This document shows, in pieces, positions 54,020 through 62,588 of a stretch of DNA of 64,000 nt. The stretch spans positions 1,761,669 to 1,825,668 of the forward strand of contig NZ_JACEIC010000002.1 in NCBI RefSeq assembly GCF_013778305.1. Reading direction: 5' to 3'. Position numbers and translations under genes: made by a program. The DNA is from Nocardioides agri (lineage in GTDB: Bacteria > Actinomycetota > Actinomycetes > Propionibacteriales > Nocardioidaceae). The stretch's first letter is position 1. Each line of letters starts with the position of its first letter. The notes under the pieces were generated by a model that saw only the letters and a program-made list of their open reading frames with translations, ran no database searches and was not told where the DNA came from.

Positions 54020-55303
54020 TCAGGCCTCGCCGGCCGCCTCCCGTACGGCGCGCTCGGCGACGGCGTGCTCGTCGGTGCGGGCGTCGTAGGACCAGAAGTC
54101 GTGCAGGACCGCGGCGGTGGCCGCGACGCCGGCGACGCAGGCGAGGCCGCCGGACACGAAGGCGCCGCGCACCGACCACAGGTCGGCGGTGATGCCGGCG
54201 CGCACCTGGCCGCCGAGCGGGCCGACCGAGTAGGACAGCATCTCGATGCCCGCCAGCCGGCCGCGCATCGCCTCCGGGATCGTCTGGCTCCACACCGTCG
54301 ACCGGAAGATGCCGGAGATCATGTCCGCCGCGCCCGCGAACGCGAGGAAGAGGGCGACCAGCCAGATCGACGGCATCAGGCCGGCGAGCGCGATCATCGC
54401 GCCGTACACCGCGGCCGCGAGGACGATCGCGCGGCCGTGGTGGTGCACCCGGGCCGTCCAGCCGCTGAGCCCGGTCGCGACCATCGCGCCGACGACCTCG
54501 GCGGTGTAGAGGAGGCCGAGCAGCTCGGGACGGTCGAAGATCTCCTCGACCATCGCCGGGAAGAGCACCACCGGCATCGCGAGCAGCATCGCGGCGATGT
54601 CGACGAAGTAGGTGCCGAGCAGGTCGCGGCGCCGGAACGCGTAGACCATCCCCTCCTTGATGCCGGCCAGGCTCGGCGGGGTGGTCTCCTCGCGGTGCGG
54701 GTAGGAGCGCATCAGCACGAAGAGGGAGGAGGCGATCAGCAGCCCGCACACGTCGACGAGGAAGCACCAGCCGACGCCGACGTACGCGACGAGGACGCCG
54801 CCGACGGCCGGGCCGGCGAAGAGCCCCAGCTGGATGCCGAAGCTGGAGAGCGCGTTGGCCGCGGGCAGCTCGTCGTGCCGCACGGTCCGCGGCAGCAGCG
54901 CCTCGCGCGAGGGGCGCTGCAGCGCCGAGCAGGACGTCAGCGCCACGGAGACCGCGAAGATCACCCAGACGTGCGGGTCGGCCAGGAAGGCGTTGACCGC
55001 GAGCACCGCGGTGAAGACCGCCTGCCCGAGGCCGGTGAAGATCAGCAGCCTGCGCCGGTCGACGTGGTCGGCCAGTGCGCCGCCGTAGAGGCCGAAGACG
55101 AGGATCGGCACCAGCTCGGCGATGCCGATCGCGCCGACCGCGAAGTTGGAGCCGGTCAACGTGTAGATCTGGTACGGGATGGCGACATAGCTGACCATCG
55201 CGCCGAAGTAGAAGACCGTGCCGGCCAGGAAGAGCAGCCGGAAGTCACGGGAGGTGCGCAGCGGCGTGGTGTCCATCCGCAGCGCGCGCAGGCGATCGAT
55301 CAC
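54020..55303 (-). CDS. EntS-like MFS transporter
   Basis: About 427 residues, 12 membrane helices. MDTTPLRTSRDFRLLFLAG, then IGIAELVPILVFGLYGGALA and DHVDRRRLLIFTG (motif A) match the enterobactin-exporter-like MFS_3 group. RVHHHGRAIVLAAAVYGAMI follows in the second half. Exports siderophore-like or drug molecules; the substrate is unknown. GTG at 55303 chosen near the conserved start; GTG at 55321 is possible. Confidence 0.82.
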   Translation of the reverse strand: MIDRLRALRMDTTPLRTSRDFRLLFLAGTVFYFGAMVSYVAIPYQIYTLTGSNFAVGAIGIAELVPILVFGLYGGALADHVDRRRLLIFTGLGQAVFTAVLAVNAFLADPHVWVIFAVSVALTSCSALQRPSREALLPRTVRHDELPAANALSSFGIQLGLFAGPAVGGVLVAYVGVGWCFLVDVCGLLIASSLFVLMRSYPHREETTPPSLAGIKEGMVYAFRRRDLLGTYFVDIAAMLLAMPVVLFPAMVEEIFDRPELLGLLYTAEVVGAMVATGLSGWTARVHHHGRAIVLAAAVYGAMIALAGLMPSIWLVALFLAFAGAADMISGIFRSTVWSQTIPEAMRGRLAGIEMLSYSVGPLGGQVRAGITADLWSVRGAFVSGGLACVAGVAATAAVLHDFWSYDARTDEHAVAERAVREAAGEA

Positions 55304-55345
55304 AAACGCAGATCGTCGCACCGGTGACGGTCGGCGCGAAGCGAT

Positions 55346-56722
55346 TTACCGAGCCGTTACCCGGATCCGGGCGCCGTTGCGGGGCACGCTGGTGATGTTG
55401 CGGACCTTCGGCCGGTCGTCGCCGACCGCCTCGACGTCGTACGCCGCGAACACCTCACGCAGCACGGCGACGCCCTCCATCAGCGAGAAGCCGGCGCCGA
55501 TGCAGCGGCGCACGCCGCCACCGAACGGGATCCAGGTGTTCGTCGGCGGGTTCTGGCCGAGGAACCGCTCCGGCCGGAAGGCCTCCGGGTCGTCGTGGTT
55601 GTCCTCGCGCTGGTGCGCCAGGATGATCGACGGACCGACCGTGGTGCCGGCGGGCAGGTCCCAGCCGGCGATCGTCGCGGGCTTCATGAGGGTGCGCACC
55701 ACCATCGGGATCACCGGGTGCAGCCGCAGCGACTCCTTCAGCACCGCGTCGAGGAGCTCGTCGTCGCCGTCGGCCGCCGCCTGCTGGCAGCGCGCCAGCA
55801 GCGCGGGGTCGCGGCCGACCTCGTAGAGCGCCCAGGCCAGGGCGGTCGCGGTCGTCTCGTGCCCGGCCAGCAGCAGCGTGACGAGCTGGTCGCGCAGCTC
55901 GGTGTCGTCGAGCCGGTCACCGTCGCCGCCCTGGAGGATCAGCCGCGAGAGCACGTCGGTGCGCTCGGCCAGGTCGGGCGCGGTACGACGCTCGCGGATC
56001 TCGGCGTACATGAGCAGGTCGAGCTCGCGCTGGTTGTCGACGGTGCGCTTCCACGGGCCGAACTCCTGGAGCTTGGGGTAGCCCCAGCCGAGCAGGATCG
56101 CCGGACTCACGTTGACGGTGGCGTTGACCCGGGGCCGCAGCCGGGCGAGCCGCTCCTCGTCGGTCACCCCGAAGACGACCCGGAGGATCACCTCGAGCGT
56201 GAGCGCGTTCATCCGGTCGAGCGAGCGGAGCTCCTCGCCCGGACGCCAGCTCGCGACCTCGGCGCGGGCGACCTCGGCGACGAGGGCCTGGTACTCCCGC
56301 AGGGCGTGGCCGTTGAAGGCCGGCATCAGCAGCTTGCGGGCGCGCTTGTGCTCGGCGCCGTCCTGGAGGAGCAGCGAGTGCTCGCCCATGATCGGACCGA
56401 GGATGCCGTTGGCCTTGCCGGCGTGGAAGACCTCGGGGTCGCCGGCGAAGATCTCCTTGGCGTGCTCGGGCCGGGTGAAGAACACCAGCGGACGGCCACC
56501 CGGCGCGATCCTGATCGTGAAGACGTCGCCGTACCTGCGTCGCAGGTAGGGATGGAAGCGGTGCCGGAACCGCAGCAGCGCGGCCGTCTGGACGAGGACC
56601 GGCCAGCGCGGGCCGGCCGGCAGGCCGGACGTGTCGACGGGCGCCGACCGGGGCTGGTTGCCGGGGCTCATCCGGCGGAACCGCTGGGTCGTGAGCTCGT
56701 CGACGTCGTCGAGGGTCGTCAC
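55346..56722 (-). CDS. Cytochrome P450
   Basis: 458 residues. I-helix LLLAGHETTATALAWAL (oxygen activation), ESLRLHP with ExxR, and heme-ligand loop PFGGGVRRCIGAGFSLMEG (Cys about 403). No membrane anchor. The N-terminal region LPAGPRWPVLVQTAALLRFR and general layout resemble CYP102/CYP110-like fatty-acid or terpene hydroxylases; the substrate is not predictable. GTG start supported by TAGCGT seven bases upstream. The promoter holds a palindrome. No ferredoxin gene nearby. Confidence 0.9.
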   Translation of the reverse strand: MTTLDDVDELTTQRFRRMSPGNQPRSAPVDTSGLPAGPRWPVLVQTAALLRFRHRFHPYLRRRYGDVFTIRIAPGGRPLVFFTRPEHAKEIFAGDPEVFHAGKANGILGPIMGEHSLLLQDGAEHKRARKLLMPAFNGHALREYQALVAEVARAEVASWRPGEELRSLDRMNALTLEVILRVVFGVTDEERLARLRPRVNATVNVSPAILLGWGYPKLQEFGPWKRTVDNQRELDLLMYAEIRERRTAPDLAERTDVLSRLILQGGDGDRLDDTELRDQLVTLLLAGHETTATALAWALYEVGRDPALLARCQQAAADGDDELLDAVLKESLRLHPVIPMVVRTLMKPATIAGWDLPAGTTVGPSIILAHQREDNHDDPEAFRPERFLGQNPPTNTWIPFGGGVRRCIGAGFSLMEGVAVLREVFAAYDVEAVGDDRPKVRNITSVPRNGARIRVTAR

Positions 56723-56741
56723 GTGCGCGACGCTACGCCCG

Positions 56742-56762
56742 CTATTGAACACTCGTCAATAG
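56742..56762. promoter_or_regulatory. Operator-like palindrome upstream of the P450
   Basis: CTATTGA, seven bases, TCAATAG: perfect 7-bp arms just upstream of the -10-like TAGCGT (56730-56735, minus strand). Typical of a TetR-type repressor site; no regulator gene is adjacent. Confidence 0.5.
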
Positions 56763-56821
56763 ACGGGATCGCCCGTCCCGGGCGTAGCCAACGGCGGGCC
56801 GATCGTGCTGGGATCCTGGGC

Positions 56822-58237
56822 ATGTCGGCAGTCTCTCGGAATCGTGCTCGTGCCCTCCTGGCCCTGGCGGTCGTCACCGCCTGCCTGTCCCTGGCGCCTG
56901 TCCGCGCGGACGCGGCGCCGCAGGAGAAGGTGAAGATCTGCCACCGCACGAACTCACGCACCAACCCCTACAACCAGGTCAACGACTCCAAGGACGGCGT
57001 CGTCAGCGGCCACGCGAACCACACCGGCCCGATCTTCGGGCCGGACGTGGAGAAGTGGGGCAACATCGTGCCGCCGATCGACCCCGGGCTGCCCGACGGC
57101 CTGAACTGGACCGCCGAGGGTCGCGCGATCCTCGACAACGGCTGCGAGATGCCACCCGATCCGGGGCCGATTCCGGCCGCCGAGATCGCCGACGCGGCGT
57201 GCAGCGGCGCAACGCCGAGCGTGAGCGTCACCGTCTCCAATGACGCCGACGCCACCGATCCGGCATCGTTCACGATCCGCGTCAACGGCGTCGCCGTCCA
57301 GACGGTCGGCCCGATCGCGCCGGGCGACAGCCAGACGGTCACCCTCGCCGGCGTCCCCGAGGACCGGGTCGCCGTCGTGGACGTGCTCGCGGACGGCGAG
57401 GTGGTCGCGAGCCGGGTCGTGACCGCGGACTGCACGCCGGGCCCGCCGCCCGTCAGCATCAAGGCCGGGTTCGGCTGCGTCGGCACGACGCCGCAGGGCA
57501 CCCTGCAGGTGACCAACAACGGCACGGCCCCGCTCTCGGTCGTGCTGCAGGTCGACGGCGAGCAGATCGGCCCGGCCGTCTCCGTCGCGTCGGGCACCAC
57601 CGAGAGCCGCACGATCGACGCGTCCCGGTGGGAGGACCAGACCGCGACGGCACGGGTGCTCGTCGACGGCGTCGTGGTCGCGACGTACACCGTGACCCCG
57701 GACTGCCAGCATCCGGTGGCGCGCCCCGCGGCCCGGATCGGCGGCGCCGTCTGTCCGCCCCTGAGGACGACGGTCACCCTCGCCAACGACGGCGACCCGG
57801 CCTCGACGGTCGTCTTCTTCATCCGCGTGAACGACCGGCCGGTCCAGCGCTCCGCCGCGCTCTACGGCGGCGACGCGACCACGATCGTCGTCGACCTCGC
57901 GCGCTTCGAGGGCAGGAGTGCGCACGTCGAGGCCGGGTACGACGACACCGTGCTCATCGACCGCACGATCCGGGTCCGGTGTCCTGCGGACACCGGGGGC
58001 GACACCGGCACGTACGCCGGCGGCGGCACCGGCGGCGATAGCGCCGGCGGAGGTAGCGACACCGGCGGCGGTAGCGGCGGCGGAGGCGCCGGCGGGGAGA
58101 TCGCCGACGAGGCCGCGCTGCCGTCGGTCGGCTCCGGCGTGCCGAGCGGCGGCGTGCTCCTCGGCGCCGGTCTGCTGGCGGCCGGCGCCGTTCTGACGCT
58201 GGCCGGTCTCCGGACCGGGCGGCCGGGGCGGCGATGA
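56822..58237 (+). CDS. Secreted wall-associated protein, sortase partner
   Basis: 471 residues. Signal peptide (ALLALAVVTACLSLAPVRAD, cleavage near ADA). The N-terminal domain VKICHRTNSRTNPYNQV has a Cys/His-rich pattern; then three Ig-like repeats each with Cys pairs (SVSVTVSNDADATDPASFTI; GTLQVTNNGTAPLSVVLQVD; VTLANDGDPASTVVFF). A Gly/Ser-rich linker leads to LPSVG (433-437), a hydrophobic helix and basic tail. The sorting motif has Val instead of Thr. The stop overlaps the sortase start (ATGA), marking it as the sortase's dedicated partner. Confidence 0.75.
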   Translation: MSAVSRNRARALLALAVVTACLSLAPVRADAAPQEKVKICHRTNSRTNPYNQVNDSKDGVVSGHANHTGPIFGPDVEKWGNIVPPIDPGLPDGLNWTAEGRAILDNGCEMPPDPGPIPAAEIADAACSGATPSVSVTVSNDADATDPASFTIRVNGVAVQTVGPIAPGDSQTVTLAGVPEDRVAVVDVLADGEVVASRVVTADCTPGPPPVSIKAGFGCVGTTPQGTLQVTNNGTAPLSVVLQVDGEQIGPAVSVASGTTESRTIDASRWEDQTATARVLVDGVVVATYTVTPDCQHPVARPAARIGGAVCPPLRTTVTLANDGDPASTVVFFIRVNDRPVQRSAALYGGDATTIVVDLARFEGRSAHVEAGYDDTVLIDRTIRVRCPADTGGDTGTYAGGGTGGDSAGGGSDTGGGSGGGGAGGEIADEAALPSVGSGVPSGGVLLGAGLLAAGAVLTLAGLRTGRPGRR

Positions 58238-58902
58238 CCCGACGACGCGTCCTCCTCTGGTGCGGAGCCGGCCTGCTCGCGGCAGGCCTCGCCGTCCTCG
58301 GGTACGTCGCCTGGCAGTACGTCGGCACCAACGTGGTCGCCGAGCGCGCCCAGGCACGGAACATCGAGCGACTCGAGGAGCAGTGGCGCCGGCTCCCCAC
58401 GTCGCAGGAGGGAGCGGCCGGCCCGAGCGAGACCCCGGTGGACCTCGGTGACGCGCTGGCGATCGTGCGGGTGCCGCGCTTCGGCGACGACTACGTGATG
58501 CCGGTGGTCGAAGGCGTCGACGACGACGCGCTGAGCAGCGGACTGGGCCACTTCGAGGACTCGGCCGCTCCGGGCGGCACGGGGAACTTCGCGCTCGCCG
58601 GGCACCGGGTCACCCACGGCGAGCCGCTGCGCCACATCGACGCGCTGCAGCCGGGCGACGTCGTGACCGTCGAGACCGCCCGCGCGACGTACACCTACGA
58701 GATCGACACCGACCCCGACGACCTCGAGGTCGACGACGACGACGCCTGGGTCATCGCCCCGGAGCCCGTGAACCCCGACGACGCCGGGACCGGACCCGCC
58801 GACGCGCGCAGGCTGCTGACGCTGGTCACCTGCGCCGAGCTCTTCCACACCGACGAGCGGACGGTCGTCTTCGGGCACCTGGTCGACACGGCCGAGAAGT
58901 AG
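58234..58902 (+). CDS. Class E sortase
   Basis: 222 residues. N-terminal membrane anchor (LLWCGAGLLAAGLAVLGYVA). Transpeptidase barrel: NFALAGHRVTHGEPL with catalytic His, LLTLVTCAELFHTDER with catalytic Cys and, downstream, Arg (RTVVFGHL). It cleaves a sorting motif and joins the protein to the peptidoglycan cross-bridge. Class E enzymes usually take LAxTG or similar. Translationally coupled to its putative substrate; the LPNTG proteins 20 kb away are other candidates. Confidence 0.9.
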   Translation: MTRRRVLLWCGAGLLAAGLAVLGYVAWQYVGTNVVAERAQARNIERLEEQWRRLPTSQEGAAGPSETPVDLGDALAIVRVPRFGDDYVMPVVEGVDDDALSSGLGHFEDSAAPGGTGNFALAGHRVTHGEPLRHIDALQPGDVVTVETARATYTYEIDTDPDDLEVDDDDAWVIAPEPVNPDDAGTGPADARRLLTLVTCAELFHTDERTVVFGHLVDTAEK

Positions 58903-58905
58903 CGG

Positions 58906-59796
58906 TCAGGGCGCGAGCACCCGGCGGAGGAAGAGCACCTGGTGCGCGACGACCGCGTCGTGCCAGGCCGTGCCGGCGTAGACGTCGAAGTGGTCGCAGG
59001 GGTAGTGCCGCACCTCGGCGCGGGCCGCGAACGCCGCCTTGGCGGCTGCCTGGGGCGGGGCGCTGCGGTCGAAGTCGGCGATCTGCACCAGCAGGGGCGC
59101 GCGGACGTCGGCCGCCGCCTTGCCGGGGCGGTGGTTGCCGAGCTCGAGGCCAACCGTCGCGTCGACCTCGTTGCGCCAGGTCGGGCCGGCGATGGCGAGG
59201 TAGGACTCCATGCTCCCCTCGAGGGTGAGGCAGCCGAGCTCGCCGGGGCGCGCGACGACCGGCATCATCCGCGGCCGGCCGACCTTGGACTGGAGGCCGA
59301 CCACCGTGGAGCGGAGCATCGCGGTGGGCTTGTGGAAGGCCAGCGCGTGCCGCCCGGCCGCCACGCCGTCGACGAGCGGGGTCAGCGCCACGACGGCAGC
59401 GACGTCGTCGCGGTGCGCTGCGGCCGCGAGCACGTGGCCGCCCGCGAGCGAGACGCCCCAGAGCACGAGCCGGCGCGGGTCGACCCCGGGCAGCCGCGCC
59501 GCTGCGGACATCGCGGCGCGGTAGTCCTCCAGCTGGCCGGCCATCGAGACCGTCTGGCGCGGCTCGCCCGCCGAGGAGCCGAAGCCGCGGTAGTCGAAGG
59601 CCAGCACGTCGAGCCCGACCGCGGCGAGCGCCTCGGCGAAGGGCTCGAGCCCGGAGTCCTTGGTGCCGGCGAGGCCGTGCGCCATCACGACGACCGGCCG
59701 GCCGGCGTCGGTGGCGAGAGCGTCGCCCTCGCCGGTGTAGTGCCAGGCGTGGCACTCCACGCCGCCCGAGAGGAAGGTGACGTCGGCATGCTTCAT
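58906..59796 (-). CDS. Alpha/beta hydrolase
   Basis: 296 residues. VVVMAHGLAGTKDSGLEPFA gives the oxyanion region, VLWGVSLAGGHVLAAAAHRD the nucleophile elbow (GVSLAG, Ser about 127) and HYPCDHFDVYAG the catalytic His. FDYRGFGSS is typical of the dienelactone-hydrolase/esterase group. The ATG overlaps the TetR stop (ATGA), so it is the last gene of the monooxygenase operon and could open the ester or lactone made there. Confidence 0.85.
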   Translation of the reverse strand: MKHADVTFLSGGVECHAWHYTGEGDALATDAGRPVVVMAHGLAGTKDSGLEPFAEALAAVGLDVLAFDYRGFGSSAGEPRQTVSMAGQLEDYRAAMSAAARLPGVDPRRLVLWGVSLAGGHVLAAAAHRDDVAAVVALTPLVDGVAAGRHALAFHKPTAMLRSTVVGLQSKVGRPRMMPVVARPGELGCLTLEGSMESYLAIAGPTWRNEVDATVGLELGNHRPGKAAADVRAPLLVQIADFDRSAPPQAAAKAAFAARAEVRHYPCDHFDVYAGTAWHDAVVAHQVLFLRRVLAP

Positions 59797-60392
59797 GAGG
59801 TGCTCCCGTAGATGCTCGTCAGCCAGACGTGGACGACGGCCTCCAGGTGGGCCGCCGCGTCGAACCCCTCCGGGGCGCGGACGACGCGCTCCAGCGTGCG
59901 GTCGTTGAGGTCGAGCAGCGCGAGGGCGATCTCGCGGGCGTCGGGGCCAGGGGGCGCTGCACCGGCCGCGCGCTCGGCCTCGACGAGGTCGGCCACCACG
60001 TCGACGTACGACTGCTGGTAGTCCTCCCACTGGTCGCGCACCGCGGGGCTGGTCGCGCGCGCGTCGAGGATCGCGGCGTAGACGTGCGTGCGGTGGCCCC
60101 AGCCGGTGATGATCGCGCGGATCGCGGAGTCGATGCGGTCGCGCACCGAGCCGTCCCCGCCGAGGACGCCGGCCGCGTCGAAGCCCTCGGCGTACATCTC
60201 GTCGTGGAGCGCGGCGACCGCAGCGGCCTTGTTCTCGAAGTAGAAGTAGAACGCCGAGCGGGTGACGCCCGCGCCGCGGGAGATGTCGGCGATGTTGATC
60301 GAGTCGAGCGTGCTGCCCGCGCGCAGGGCCTCCTCGAGCGCGGCCAGCAGCGCGCCGCGGCGCTCGTCGCCCTTGGTGGCGCCGGCGCTCAC
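59793..60392 (-). CDS. TetR-family regulator within the monooxygenase operon
   Basis: 199 residues. HTH: LLAALEEALRAGSTLDSINI followed by ADISRGAGVTRSAFYFYFEN; EthR-like C-terminal TetR domain (WEDYQQSYVDVVADLVEAER). EthR represses the Baeyer-Villiger-type monooxygenase EthA, and the same pairing is seen here. GTG start overlaps the monooxygenase stop (GTGA). Candidate operator: palindrome at 61785-61798. Confidence 0.85.
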   Translation of the reverse strand: MSAGATKGDERRGALLAALEEALRAGSTLDSINIADISRGAGVTRSAFYFYFENKAAAVAALHDEMYAEGFDAAGVLGGDGSVRDRIDSAIRAIITGWGHRTHVYAAILDARATSPAVRDQWEDYQQSYVDVVADLVEAERAAGAAPPGPDAREIALALLDLNDRTLERVVRAPEGFDAAAHLEAVVHVWLTSIYGSTS

Positions 60393-61717
60393 GACGCCCG
60401 CCTCGCGTGCGCGCGCCTGCGGCCCTGCGGCAGCTCCTTGGTGCGCATCTGGTGCTCGTAGACGAAGTAGTCGAGCTGGTGGGTGTGCCGCGGGCGGTCG
60501 AGCATGTGCCCCATGTAGAGCTCGTCGTCGGCCTTGATCGCCGCGTGCATCTCGGCGACCGACGGCGGTGCGTACTCCCCCACGGCGTACGCCGCGATCA
60601 GCCGCGCCTGGCACTCGACGAACGGGAAGAGCGTGGGCGTCGCCTGGGCGAAGCCCGCGAAGAGGAGGTCGTCGATGCCCGGCTTGAAGATCCTGCGGTA
60701 GAGATCGATCCGGTTGTCCGGGGCGCTGAGGAACTCGGGGTCGAAGAACGGGAACGTCAGGTTGTAGCCGGTGGCGTAGATGATCACGTCGAAGTCGGCC
60801 GACGTGCCGTCCTCGAAGTGGACGGTCTCGCCGGCGAGCCGGGCGACGTTGCCCTTCGGGGTGACGTCGCCGGACTTCAGCCGCAGCGGCAGCTCGCCGG
60901 ACTGGGTCGGGTGCGCCTCGAAGAACTTGTGGTTGGGCTTCGGCAGGCCGTAGAGCGTCGGGTCGGAGTAGGTGAACCGCTGCCCCCACTGGGCGGCCTT
61001 GCGCTGCCAGGAGAGCGGCAGCTGCGGGATCGTGCGGTAGTTCATGTCGGCGGCCTTGCCGGCGACCAGCTTGGGCACGATCCAGGCGCTGCTGCGCGTC
61101 GACAGCGTGACCTGGTTGCGGAAGGCGCGCTGGGAGAGCTCGACGGTGATGTCGGCGGCGCTGTTGCCGAGGCCGACGACCAGGATCCGCTTGTCCATCA
61201 GGTGCAGCGGCGTCCACGGGTCGATGTAGTGGTGCGAGTGGATGGTCTCGCCCGTGAACATCCCCGGGAAGTCGGCGAAGCGCGGGTCCCAGTGGTGGCC
61301 GTTGGCGACCACGAGCAGGTCGAAGCGGCGTACGTCGCCGGCCTGGTCGAGGATCTCCCAGCCGCCGCCGTCGAGGCGGGTGGCCTTCGCGACGCCGTTC
61401 TGGAACTCGATCCGCTCGCGCAGGCCGAACGCGTCGGCGTACGCGTCGAGGTAGGCCTTGATCTGGGTGTGGTGCGGGAAGTCGGGGTAGTCGTCGGGCA
61501 TCGGGAAGTCGCGGAAGGACAGCTGGTGCTTGGAGGTGTCGATGTGCAGCGACTGGTAGGCGCTGCTGTGCCCGTTGGGGTTGCCGAAGGCCCAGTTGCC
61601 GCCGACGCGGTCGGAGGACTCGAAGGTCGTGTACGGGACGCCGTAGTCGCCGAGCATCTTGCTGGCGGTGAGGCCGCTGATGCCGGCGCCGATGACGGCG
61701 GTGGTCGGTCGGGCCAC
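60389..61717 (-). CDS. Flavin-containing (Baeyer-Villiger-type) monooxygenase
   Basis: 442 residues. FAD-binding AVIGAGISGLTASKMLGDYG at the N-terminus; FMO fingerprint FTGETIHSHHY (FxGxxxHxxxY); NADP loop VVGLGNSAADITVELSQ; IIYATGYNLTFPF. Inserts oxygen into ketones or N/S compounds. The GTG at 61717 is preferred: AGGAGG lies six bases upstream, while the GTG at 61744 has no site and abuts the operator. First of three coupled genes. Confidence 0.9.
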   Translation of the reverse strand: MARPTTAVIGAGISGLTASKMLGDYGVPYTTFESSDRVGGNWAFGNPNGHSSAYQSLHIDTSKHQLSFRDFPMPDDYPDFPHHTQIKAYLDAYADAFGLRERIEFQNGVAKATRLDGGGWEILDQAGDVRRFDLLVVANGHHWDPRFADFPGMFTGETIHSHHYIDPWTPLHLMDKRILVVGLGNSAADITVELSQRAFRNQVTLSTRSSAWIVPKLVAGKAADMNYRTIPQLPLSWQRKAAQWGQRFTYSDPTLYGLPKPNHKFFEAHPTQSGELPLRLKSGDVTPKGNVARLAGETVHFEDGTSADFDVIIYATGYNLTFPFFDPEFLSAPDNRIDLYRRIFKPGIDDLLFAGFAQATPTLFPFVECQARLIAAYAVGEYAPPSVAEMHAAIKADDELYMGHMLDRPRHTHQLDYFVYEHQMRTKELPQGRRRAHARRAS

Positions 61718-61748
61718 GCCGGCCCTCCTGTCCTCGAAGAACACTGAC

Positions 61749-61762
61749 TGGAACCTGTTCTA
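61749..61762. promoter_or_regulatory. KstR-type operator upstream of the monooxygenase operon
   Basis: TGGAACCTGTTCTA fits TNNAACNNGTTNNA exactly and differs from the 43128 box only in the two free central bases. It lies in the 102-bp region between the divergent monooxygenase and SDR genes. Confidence 0.6.
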
Positions 61763-61784
61763 TTTCGGGACCGTAGGCCCTAAG

Positions 61785-61798
61785 TTGACACGCGTCAA
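61785..61798. promoter_or_regulatory. TTGAC palindrome in the monooxygenase/SDR intergenic region
   Basis: TTGAC, ACGC, GTCAA: perfect 5-bp arms, the usual look of a TetR operator. The TetR protein encoded in the operon is the obvious candidate. Confidence 0.5.
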
Positions 61799-61819
61799 CA
61801 ACACCTGGGGAGGTTCGTC

Positions 61820-62539
61820 ATGGTCGAGGCAGCAGATCGGGTGGCGGTCGTGGTGGGCGGGGCCTCCGGCATCGGAGCCGCCATCGCCGCCCGCTTCACG
61901 GCGGAGGGGTGGACGACGGTGGTCGCCGACCTCCCCGCGACCGACGTGACCGACGAGGCGTCGGTCGCGGCGATGCTGGACGGCGTGCTCGCCGAGCACG
62001 GCCGCCTCGACCTCGTCGTCAACAGCGCCGGCGTCTCGACGCTCGGCAACGTCGTCGACCTCGCCGCCGAGGAGTGGCGGCGCGTCGTCGACGTCTGCCT
62101 GACCGGGGCGTTCCTGGTGATGAAGCACGCGGGGCAGCGGCTGACCGCGGGCGGCTCGATCATCTCGCTGTCGTCGCTCAACGCCCGGCAGCCGGGCGCC
62201 GGCCTGGCGCCGTACTGCGCCGCGAAGGCGGGCCTGTCGATGCTGACCGAGGTGGCGGCCCTCGAGCTGGCGCCGAGGGGGATCCGGGTCAACGCGATCG
62301 CGCCGGGCCTGGTCGTCACGCCACTGACCCAGCCGGCGATGGACATCCCCGGCATCGAGGACGACTACCTCGCCAACACGCCCCTCGGCCGCGCCGGCAC
62401 CCCCGAGGAGATCGCCGAGGCCGCGGTCTACCTCGCGGACGCCGCGTGGGTGACCGGCGAGGTGCTCGACATCAACGGCGGGGCGCACCTGATGCGCTAC
62501 CCGGACCTCAACAAGCACGTGCTGGCGGCGTTCGGCTGA
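61820..62539 (+). CDS. Short-chain dehydrogenase/reductase
   Basis: 239 residues. VVVGGASGIGAAIAARFTAE (cofactor), NSAGVSTLGN (NxAG), SLSSLNARQPG (catalytic Ser) and YCAAKAG (YxxxK). C-terminal VTGEVLDINGGAHL typical of hydroxysteroid/3-oxoacyl reductase-like SDRs. GGGGAGG lies seven bases before the ATG. Divergent from the monooxygenase; an alcohol-to-ketone oxidation that feeds the monooxygenase is a natural inference. Confidence 0.88.
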   Translation: MVEAADRVAVVVGGASGIGAAIAARFTAEGWTTVVADLPATDVTDEASVAAMLDGVLAEHGRLDLVVNSAGVSTLGNVVDLAAEEWRRVVDVCLTGAFLVMKHAGQRLTAGGSIISLSSLNARQPGAGLAPYCAAKAGLSMLTEVAALELAPRGIRVNAIAPGLVVTPLTQPAMDIPGIEDDYLANTPLGRAGTPEEIAEAAVYLADAAWVTGEVLDINGGAHLMRYPDLNKHVLAAFG

Positions 62540-62556
62540 CCGCTTCGTGGCTTGTT

Positions 62557-62579
62557 CTCTACCTAGACCCTAGGTAGAG
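62557..62579. promoter_or_regulatory. PadR operator
   Basis: CTCTACCTAG, three bases, CTAGGTAGAG: perfect 10-bp arms. It overlaps the -10-like TAGAGT (62575-62580) just upstream of the PadR gene, consistent with autorepression. Confidence 0.65.
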
Positions 62580-62588
62580 TACGACGTT

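Noticed and set aside
52946..55327. 793-residue plus-strand frame across cupin, flavin-binding and MFS genes
   Set aside because: Runs through three genes that have clear family motifs in other frames; its translation is repetitive Arg/Gly/Asp-rich.
57980..58100. Tandem GGCGG-like repeats as a regulatory or CRISPR-like repeat
   Set aside because: They encode the Gly/Ser-rich linker of the secreted protein and lack regular spacers.
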